From a virus: a stretch of DNA of 22,447 nucleotides. The DNA lies in the IMG/VR virus record IMGVR_UViG_3300024346_000563, positions 1 through 22,447 of that record. The stretch is one strand, 5' to 3'. A program made the translations under genes and the position numbers. Each line of letters begins with the position of its first letter. The stretch's first letter is position 1. Below the pieces are notes generated by a model. It did no database searches. It saw only the letters and a program-made list of their open reading frames with translations, and was not told the origin of the DNA. Positions 12,498 to 19,835 of the stretch are shown here, in pieces.

Positions 12498-15085
12498 TGA
12501 AAGATAAACGCAGTAATAAAAAAGCACTAACTCCTGATTTACATAATACTGGACCGTACGAGGCACTTATAGTAAGTCATCTAGATCCGTATTACGGAGG
12601 TGGTTTAGAAGTTGAATTGCTAAAAAGTTCATCATCAGGAAATAGTCCCGAAAAGTCAGGACAGTTAGTAACGGTAAAATATCTAAGCCCGTTTTACGGA
12701 GTTAGTCCCCTTGCAGGAAGCGGCAAAAAAGATCAATATAATGCTACACAAAAAAGTTACGGATTTTGGGCAGTTCCGCCAGACATTGGAACAAAAGTCC
12801 TTGTAATATTTGCTGAAGGAAAAATTAATCAAGGATATTGGATAGGATGTGTACAAGATACACATATGAACTTTATGGTTCCTGACGGTAGGGCTTCTAC
12901 TTCTTACAACAGTACAGGTACAAAATTACCTGTAGGTGAATTTAACAAACTATTAGAAACAAGAGGCGACCATCCAACTGCTTATAATAAACCAGTCAAC
13001 GTTGATTATGCAAATAGAATGTTTAATCAAGGATTAGATAAAGACGAAGTTCGAGGTCTAAGTACTACTTCTGCTAGACGAGGAGCAGTATCTAATGTTT
13101 ATGGGTGGAATACACCTGGGCCGTTAGACAAAAGACCAGGCGCACCTAAGGTTAGGTACGGCGATAAAGAACACAAAGCTACAATACCTGTTAATCGTTT
13201 AGGCGGTTCGAGTTTTGTAATGGACGACGGTGACGAAACACAGTTACGTAGAGGACCAGCTAAAGATACGCCAATGGAGTATACAAATCAACGTGCTGGC
13301 GAATCAGGCGGAGATAAAACTTTACCTGCAAATGAACTTACAAGAATACGTACAAGAACAGGTCATCAAATTTTACTTCATAATACAGAAGATTTAGTTT
13401 ACATATCTCATGGTAGTGGCAGTAGTTGGATAGAATTAACAGCAAATGGTAAAATTGATATCTATGCACAAGATAGCATTAGTGTACATAGTGCGCAAGA
13501 TTTAAATTTTACCGCAGATAGAGATATTAATTTTACTGCAATACGAGATATGAATACTGTTGTTGGTAGAAATCATAGCGAATCTGCAGGTGATCAGCGA
13601 AATGTAAAAACAGGAACACATACATCTTTTAGTACAGGTACAAGTTTTAATGCAAATGCACAAAGTACTTTATCTTTATATAGTGAACAAAGTACAACCT
13701 TAATTTCGCAAGATCAGATGACTTTACAGAGCAGTAAAGATTTATTTTTAGGTACAACTAGTAATATGAATATAGATGCTTGTGCTGGTTTAAAAATTAC
13801 AACTGATGGTGACGGGCATGTTAAAGCAGTTGGTAATTTAATTGTAAATTCAGATGCTGCTATAGATGTCAAGTCTGCAACAAACACTAAATTATCGTCT
13901 GGAGAGCAAACAGATATACATGCTGGCACAGCAGCACTTGTAACAGCAGCCGGCGGCGGCTTAGATTTACGAGCTAGTGCAAACATCACACAAACCGGTG
14001 CAGAAGTACACTTAAACGGACCAGCAGCTGGCACAGCAGCTATAGCAGGAGATGCAGAAATTGCAGATGCTGCATCTCCAGTTGTTCCAGTTCCACCACA
14101 ACAAGCATTACAAACAACACGCCGCCCTGGACACGAGCCATGGTATGAACACGAAAACTTAAATCCAGCAGCGTATACTCCTGAAAATACAGAAGCAGGT
14201 AAAACACCTATAGATAGTTATGCGCCACAGACTCCTGATACATTTTTAAGAAATAGTAATGTTACAGGTACAAATGCACCTTTAGGAACAGCATCAAATG
14301 TATCTGGTAGTGTTGCACCAGACGGCTCGATTGCAGCAAGTAATACACCTGGCGGTGTTACATCCTCACCTACATTAGGCGGTTCACAAATACCAACTGG
14401 CACACCTGAAGAAATTGCAGACAAAAAAGAACGTGCAAGAATATTTGCAGCTTCACTAAGAACTATAGCAGGATTTAATGAAGAATTTGTAAAAGCAGCC
14501 ATTGCATGTGCAAATACCGAAAGTCAAATTAGTGCTACTGAAGAATCAAGTTACAGCGGAACAAGTAATGACAGAATACGTAGTATTTTTAGTGCATCAA
14601 GAACTGTAAGCGATTCACAATTAACTGAAATTAAAAAAGATAAATTCCAGTTCTTTGAATTAGTATACGGTTATCAAAGTACAATAGGACCAGGTATGGG
14701 CAATAATGCAGCAGGTGATGGTGGAAACTATCTCGGTAGAGGGCTTATTCAGCTAACTGGTAAAGGAAATTATGAGCGTTACGGAAAACTTGCAGGATTA
14801 ACAAATGCACCAATTACAGACAATAATCCATTTGGTGTTGATATTGTAGATGATCCAGGGTTGCTTCTTTCTGACTTTAAACTTTCGTGTGATGTTTGTG
14901 CTGCGTATTTGAAAGATAGGTATAAAGACAAAGGAAGAGGCATATTAGGTAACATGAGACTTTGTATTGCTGGCACTGAACGAGGATATGAATTGGGTAG
15001 AGATCACGATCAGCAATTCTTTGCAGTAGTTGATGCAGATAGTACTTGGTATAGTGCTCCTATAGATGATAGAGGATTTGGATAA
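12497..15085 (+). CDS. gp5: Tail spike gp5 with C-terminal GH19 lysozyme-type domain
   Basis: An 862-residue cell-puncturing spike. Residues 18-130 form the gp5/VgrG OB domain (GPYEALIVSHLDPYYGGGLEVE; YGFWAVPPDIGTKVLVIFAEG; GYWIGCVQD). Residues 290-510 are a beta-helix of short strand repeats (GHQILLHNTEDLVYISHGSG, then SWIELTANGKIDIYAQDSI and many similar). A Pro/Thr/Gly-rich linker covers 520-635. Residues 635-862 form a GH19-family domain: the probable catalytic Glu is E675 in ANTESQ, followed by the hallmark GRGLIQLTGKGNYERYG near 748. In T4 gp5 the lysozyme is a GH24 domain inserted between OB and beta-helix; here that slot is empty and a different fold is attached at the C-terminus. The ATG overlaps the upstream stop by one base. 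Confidence 0.92.
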   Translation: MKDKRSNKKALTPDLHNTGPYEALIVSHLDPYYGGGLEVELLKSSSSGNSPEKSGQLVTVKYLSPFYGVSPLAGSGKKDQYNATQKSYGFWAVPPDIGTKVLVIFAEGKINQGYWIGCVQDTHMNFMVPDGRASTSYNSTGTKLPVGEFNKLLETRGDHPTAYNKPVNVDYANRMFNQGLDKDEVRGLSTTSARRGAVSNVYGWNTPGPLDKRPGAPKVRYGDKEHKATIPVNRLGGSSFVMDDGDETQLRRGPAKDTPMEYTNQRAGESGGDKTLPANELTRIRTRTGHQILLHNTEDLVYISHGSGSSWIELTANGKIDIYAQDSISVHSAQDLNFTADRDINFTAIRDMNTVVGRNHSESAGDQRNVKTGTHTSFSTGTSFNANAQSTLSLYSEQSTTLISQDQMTLQSSKDLFLGTTSNMNIDACAGLKITTDGDGHVKAVGNLIVNSDAAIDVKSATNTKLSSGEQTDIHAGTAALVTAAGGGLDLRASANITQTGAEVHLNGPAAGTAAIAGDAEIADAASPVVPVPPQQALQTTRRPGHEPWYEHENLNPAAYTPENTEAGKTPIDSYAPQTPDTFLRNSNVTGTNAPLGTASNVSGSVAPDGSIAASNTPGGVTSSPTLGGSQIPTGTPEEIADKKERARIFAASLRTIAGFNEEFVKAAIACANTESQISATEESSYSGTSNDRIRSIFSASRTVSDSQLTEIKKDKFQFFELVYGYQSTIGPGMGNNAAGDGGNYLGRGLIQLTGKGNYERYGKLAGLTNAPITDNNPFGVDIVDDPGLLLSDFKLSCDVCAAYLKDRYKDKGRGILGNMRLCIAGTERGYELGRDHDQQFFAVVDADSTWYSAPIDDRGFG

Positions 15086-15885
15086 TGTGTAATGTAGTAA
15101 TACCAGCAAGTGAAGTTATAAGTCCTAACATTCCAATCTACACTGATGAGATTCCTAATGCAGAATCACAGCGTTTTAATTATGACGGCGAGTTTGAACA
15201 GAATCTTGAAGGAGACGTTGTAACTAATCAACAATTTTTATCTTATTCTAATCAAAGTGGAAGACAAGATACATCATCAGGAGGCATTCCAGGACAAGAA
15301 CAAGGAACTATTTCAGGTGCAGAAATTACAGGGCCTGTTCCTCAAAATCCTGGTTATGAAAGACTTGTAGCGTTACTACAAAATTGTTTATCACAGGATT
15401 GGACTGAAAAAGGTAATCCGGGTAATCCAAGAATATTGCAGACATATAGAGTATGTAATCAATCATACGAAAGAGATAGTAGTTCTATGGCATTTGCTTG
15501 GTGTGCTGCTTATGTAAGTTGGGCTTTAGAAGAAGCAGGAATAGGCGGTTTAAAATCTATGAGTTCGCAAGCATACAAAAATTATGGTGCAGAAGTTGCC
15601 TGGCGTAATACATCACAGATTCGTAAAGGAGATGTTGTTGTATTTAAATCAAAAACTAGAGGCGGCGGCCATGTAGGGTTTGTTTGGGAAGTAGATACAA
15701 AAAATAAACGTTTCAAAGTGCTTGGCGGCAATCAAGGCGACAATGCAAAAATATCAAACTATAGATTTGAATCAAACAGTCAATACACACTAACTATTAG
15801 ACGCAACTGGGCAATACCAGCAGAGTTAGATGTACCTATAGACGGATCAACTATTAGTGCTGGTGCAGAAGATAGTACAGTTTAA
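15085..15885 (+). CDS. CHAP-type peptidoglycan hydrolase of the virion
   Basis: A 266-residue protein with a C-terminal CHAP / NlpC-P60-like cysteine hydrolase domain (about residues 95-250). The catalytic Cys is probably C140 in FAWCAAYVSWALEEAGI, the His H196 in GGGHVGFVWEV, and the third polar residue lies in GGNQGDN near 216. Domains of this type cut peptide or amide bonds of peptidoglycan. The first 90 residues are Gln/Ser/Gly-rich and may tether it to another protein. There is no signal peptide or membrane segment, so it is not secreted alone. Its ATG overlaps the gp5 stop (TAATG), and it lies between gp5 and gp25, so I infer a tail-tip enzyme acting at entry rather than a holin-dependent endolysin. 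Confidence 0.85.
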   Translation: MCNVVIPASEVISPNIPIYTDEIPNAESQRFNYDGEFEQNLEGDVVTNQQFLSYSNQSGRQDTSSGGIPGQEQGTISGAEITGPVPQNPGYERLVALLQNCLSQDWTEKGNPGNPRILQTYRVCNQSYERDSSSMAFAWCAAYVSWALEEAGIGGLKSMSSQAYKNYGAEVAWRNTSQIRKGDVVVFKSKTRGGGHVGFVWEVDTKNKRFKVLGGNQGDNAKISNYRFESNSQYTLTIRRNWAIPAELDVPIDGSTISAGAEDSTV

Positions 15886-15894
15886 GGAAGTAAA

Positions 15895-16332
15895 ATGCCA
15901 CAGAAAAATTTATACAAAACAGTAAAAGTTACTAAAAATAGTAGTACTCCAGATCAATCTGTACAATCTTGGTATAAAGGATTTAGCACAATAAATCCTA
16001 ATAATAAAACCTACAGATTGAACGATATTGCACTTATAAAACAAGACATTATAAATCATTTTCATATACGTAAGGGAGAAAAACTAAGTGATCCTAATTT
16101 TGGAACAATTATTTGGGATGTCTTATTTGAGCCATTAACTGAAGAGCTAAAAGAAGCAGTTATAGATGATGTAAACAGTGTGTTACAAAATGACACTAGA
16201 GTTACAATAGAAGAAGTAATTGTAACTGATTATGAAAATGGTTTGCAAATTGAAACAACACTTACGTATCTGCCGTATAATATTACAGAGTCTCTACGTT
16301 TTACATTTGATCAAAACAACGGATTAATATAA
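15895..16332 (+). CDS. gp25: Baseplate wedge protein gp25
   Basis: A 145-residue member of the gp25 / GPW family. The conserved block is I-x-x-D-I-x-x-x-F-x-I-x-K-G-E (residues 48-62), then SDPNFGTIIWDVLFEPL (65-81), with the conserved FEP. In T4 gp25 joins gp6 and gp53 in the core bundle of the wedge and begins sheath assembly. T4 gp25 is 132 residues, so this is a normal size with a short extra N-terminal tail. GGAAG at 15886-15890 lies 4 nt before the ATG. Confidence 0.94.
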   Translation: MPQKNLYKTVKVTKNSSTPDQSVQSWYKGFSTINPNNKTYRLNDIALIKQDIINHFHIRKGEKLSDPNFGTIIWDVLFEPLTEELKEAVIDDVNSVLQNDTRVTIEEVIVTDYENGLQIETTLTYLPYNITESLRFTFDQNNGLI

Positions 16333-16350
16333 TAGCACTTAACTTAATAC

Positions 16351-16358
16351 GATAAATA
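16351..16358 (+). promoter_or_regulatory. Late-type promoter for gp6
   Basis: GATAAATA matches 7 of 8 bases of the late octamer in the 51-bp gap between gp25 and gp6. GAGGAA just before the gp6 ATG is the ribosome binding site. It would give gp6 and the following giant gene an extra late start. Confidence 0.5.
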
Positions 16359-16383
16359 TTAGTAATTAAAATGAGGAACGAAT

Positions 16384-19300
16384 ATGTCATCAACCGATAG
16401 ACAAAACAGACTTTTAGTTGCTGAAGATTGGAAAAGAATTTATCAATCTTTCCGTAATGCAAACTTTAAAAGTTATGATTTTGATAACCTAAGACGAACT
16501 ATGATTAGTTATCTACGAGAAAACTATCCAGAAGATTTTAACGATTATATAGAGTCATCTGAATATCTTGCGTTAATTGATATGATTTGTTTTTTAGGTC
16601 AAAATCTTTCGTTCCGTATTGATCTAAATTCTCGTGAAAACTTTCTTGAGCTTGCAGAACGTAGAGAATCTATATTAAGATTAGCTAGGCTGTTAAGTTA
16701 TAATGCAAAACGTAATTTAGCTGCAAGTGGCTTATTAAAAGTCGAGTCAATTAAAACTACAGAAGATGTTATAGATGCAAACGGATCAAATATTAGTCGT
16801 CAAAGTGTGTTGTGGAATGATAACACTAACCCTGACTGGTACGAGCAATTTACAAAAATTTTAAATGCAGCATTACCGTCAACAAATAAATTTGGCCGCC
16901 CAAGACAGAGTGCTAAAGTAAACAATATATCCTCGCAACAGTATAAACTGAACGGATCGTCAACTGATCTTCCAATCTATAGATTTTCAAAAGTTATTGA
17001 TGGAAAAAATATTCCGTTTGAAGTTGTTTCAGCTGAACTAACATCTGATGAAATAATTGAAGAACCCCCATTAGCAGGAAATAATTTAGGATTTATCTAT
17101 AGAGATGATAACAAAGGTTTTGGCAGTTCAAACACTGGATTCTTTATGCACTTTAAACAAGGGTTATTAGAAGACGGGACATTTACAATTGATACTCCGT
17201 CAACTAATCAAGTAATTAGCATTGAAACTAATAACGTTAATAATACAGATGTTTGGTTATATCAATTAAACACATCTGGGTTTGAAACTGATTTGTGGGA
17301 AAAAGTTGATAGTGCAACAGGAAACAATGCTGTTTACAATAACTTATCGAGTACACAAAAAAATATCTATAGCGTAGTTACACGTTTAGATGATAAAATT
17401 GATTTAGTCTTTAGTGACGGAATATTTGGAAATCTTCCTCAAGGATCATTTAAAAGTTATTTTAGAACTAGTGCAAATTCGTCATTAAATATTACTGCTA
17501 ATAGTATGCAAAAAATTACAATTGACATTGATTATCTTTCTTCAGAAGGAATAGAAGAAACATTAACATTTGAATTAAGTTTAAAATATTCTGTCTTAAA
17601 TAGTGCATCATCTGAAACAAACGAAAGCATTAAGTTAAATGCTCCGGCAGTTTATTACACTCAAAATAGAATGGTTACTGCTGAAGATTATAATATTGTG
17701 CCAAGTACAATAAGTCAAGAAATAATAAAAACAAAAAGTGTAAATAGAACTTCAAGTGGTATAAGTAGATATTTTGATTTAATTGATTCTACAGGAAAGT
17801 ATTCAAAAACAAATATATATGGTAATGACGGTGTGTTGTATAAAGAATACTATCTAGATAAAAATGGATTAACATTTACTACTCGTAATGATATTGAAAA
17901 TTTAATAATTAATACAATACAACCAATACTTACAAAGAAACAACTTAGAAATTATTATTATGATAAATTTACAAGAATTGATTTTTCTTTAAACAATTAT
18001 ATATGGACACAGGCTTCATCTAGTACCAATGAAAGTTCTGGATCATTTTCAGATGCAAATTTAGACGGCCTAAGTTTAAAAACTGGAGGGTTTACATCTA
18101 CTAGTTTAAAATATCTCACTGTTGGATCTATGGTAAAATTTGTTCCTCCTGCAGGCTTCCATTTTATGAAAACCTCTAACAATATTACATTAATGACAAA
18201 CACAACTAACCCTCATGCAGGCCAAGTTGAATATATTTGGGCTAAAGTGATCAGTATTGCAAACGATGGTAGCAATGCTGGAGATATTGTTTTTAACGAA
18301 ATTATACCGTCGTTAACAAATATTAATCCAACAATTGCAGAAATCATACCAGCACTTACAACAGTAGTTAGTTCAGATGTTAAATCACAAATGATTGATA
18401 GAATTTTTACTTATAAGACATTTGCATTAAGATATGATTATCTTGTTGAGAGATGGAAAATTATTACAGAAGACAATATTAATTTTGTAAACGAATTTGG
18501 TCTAGGTAGAGCCGGTGACACTGCATCACAAAATTTAGACGCAAGTTGGTTGTTATTATTTGAAACTAATGGTAATACATACACAATTACTACACGCTCT
18601 ATGAGATATATTTTCGAATCAGACGAAGAAGTAAGATTTTTCTTTGATGGCAGAGATAAAATATATAACAATAAAACTGGTAATACAGTAATTGATACTA
18701 TACGAGTATTAAACATTAACACTAAATTAGATGATCAAGGAATTAATCCGTTAACAACAGATTTTGATTGGGAAATATCCGAGTCATATAGAGATAGCGA
18801 AGGCTACATTAGTAGTAAAAAAATAGAAGTTAACTTTTTTGATAATGACGACGATGGTGTAGTTGACGATCCTGATATATTTGAACAAATTGTTTTACCA
18901 AATATTGATGAATCTGAAAAAATTGTTATGTTAGAAAAATATAATCCATCTTCTGAAGTAGAAGATTATAGATACACAGCCGGTACAAATATTTATAAAA
19001 TTAATAATTTAAATATTATAATTGAAGGTTACAACGAAGGTGATGTTTTTTACAATACATCAACAAATGCTTTTTATAAAATAGAAAATGGTATATTAAA
19101 AATAACAAATGACTATAAATCATATGTTGGCAGATCCAATATTAAATTCCAATATATACACAATGCAGATGAAAATTATAGAATTGATCCTAGTAGTACT
19201 AATATAATTGATACTTACTTACTAACAAAAACATTTGATATTGAGTATAGAAAATATTTAAAAGGATCGATAGAAACTGCGCCTTTGCCATTAAGTTCAG

Positions 19301-19833
19301 ATCAATTATTTTTAAACTTTGGACAAACAATAAATCAACAAAAATCACTTAGTGATGAAGTAATTTATCATCCTGTAAAATATAAACCTTTGTTTGGAGA
19401 AAAGGCACCTACATTGTTACAAGCAAAATTTAAAATAGTAAAAAATGAAAATGTAGTCATAACAGATAACCAATTAAAAGCAGATGTAATTACATATGTG
19501 AATGAATTTTTTGCATTAGAAAATTGGGACTTTGGAGATACATTTTATTTCCAAGAATTGTCAGCATACGTAATACAGCAAATGGCTCCAAATTTAAAAA
19601 CTTTTGTTATTGTTCCAACTAGTGTAGATCAAACATTTGGTAGTTTGTTTGAAATAAAGGCAGAAGACGATGAAATATTTGTAAATGCAGCACAAGTCGA
19701 CGATGTTGAAGTTATATCTGCAATAACAGCAACAAGACTTAAAGCATCTGGCAACGTTATTACTAGTGATACAAGTTCTACAGTGGGCATACAAAGCTCA
19801 GCAGCAAATTTTAGCTCCGGGGAATATAATTAA
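16384..19833 (+). CDS. gp6: Baseplate wedge protein gp6, enlarged
   Basis: A 1149-residue gp6, which in T4 forms the ring that joins baseplate wedges. The N-terminal 120 residues are a typical gp6 start (YDFDNLRRTMISYLRENYPE; YLALIDMICFLGQNLSFRIDL; RRESILRLARLLSYNAKR). The gp6/gpJ-like motif APAVYYTQNRMVTAEDYN lies near residues 420-440, and a conserved C-terminal part begins near 1010 (TLLQAKFKIVKNENVVITD; NWDFGDTFYFQELSAYV). T4 gp6 is 660 residues; most of the extra length lies between about 540 and 1000. In that insertion DNDDDGVVDDPD (820-831) fits the canonical 12-residue EF-hand calcium loop, with D at positions 1, 3, 5, 9 and 12 and G at 6. Confidence 0.92.
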   Translation: MSSTDRQNRLLVAEDWKRIYQSFRNANFKSYDFDNLRRTMISYLRENYPEDFNDYIESSEYLALIDMICFLGQNLSFRIDLNSRENFLELAERRESILRLARLLSYNAKRNLAASGLLKVESIKTTEDVIDANGSNISRQSVLWNDNTNPDWYEQFTKILNAALPSTNKFGRPRQSAKVNNISSQQYKLNGSSTDLPIYRFSKVIDGKNIPFEVVSAELTSDEIIEEPPLAGNNLGFIYRDDNKGFGSSNTGFFMHFKQGLLEDGTFTIDTPSTNQVISIETNNVNNTDVWLYQLNTSGFETDLWEKVDSATGNNAVYNNLSSTQKNIYSVVTRLDDKIDLVFSDGIFGNLPQGSFKSYFRTSANSSLNITANSMQKITIDIDYLSSEGIEETLTFELSLKYSVLNSASSETNESIKLNAPAVYYTQNRMVTAEDYNIVPSTISQEIIKTKSVNRTSSGISRYFDLIDSTGKYSKTNIYGNDGVLYKEYYLDKNGLTFTTRNDIENLIINTIQPILTKKQLRNYYYDKFTRIDFSLNNYIWTQASSSTNESSGSFSDANLDGLSLKTGGFTSTSLKYLTVGSMVKFVPPAGFHFMKTSNNITLMTNTTNPHAGQVEYIWAKVISIANDGSNAGDIVFNEIIPSLTNINPTIAEIIPALTTVVSSDVKSQMIDRIFTYKTFALRYDYLVERWKIITEDNINFVNEFGLGRAGDTASQNLDASWLLLFETNGNTYTITTRSMRYIFESDEEVRFFFDGRDKIYNNKTGNTVIDTIRVLNINTKLDDQGINPLTTDFDWEISESYRDSEGYISSKKIEVNFFDNDDDGVVDDPDIFEQIVLPNIDESEKIVMLEKYNPSSEVEDYRYTAGTNIYKINNLNIIIEGYNEGDVFYNTSTNAFYKIENGILKITNDYKSYVGRSNIKFQYIHNADENYRIDPSSTNIIDTYLLTKTFDIEYRKYLKGSIETAPLPLSSDQLFLNFGQTINQQKSLSDEVIYHPVKYKPLFGEKAPTLLQAKFKIVKNENVVITDNQLKADVITYVNEFFALENWDFGDTFYFQELSAYVIQQMAPNLKTFVIVPTSVDQTFGSLFEIKAEDDEIFVNAAQVDDVEVISAITATRLKASGNVITSDTSSTVGIQSSAANFSSGEYN

Positions 19834-19835
19834 GA

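Noticed and set aside
13714-14502. Minus-strand ORFs of 94-106 codons inside the gp5 gene
   Set aside because: They lie opposite the repetitive beta-helix and linker of gp5, lack ribosome binding sites and have shadow-like Ala/Pro/Ser composition.
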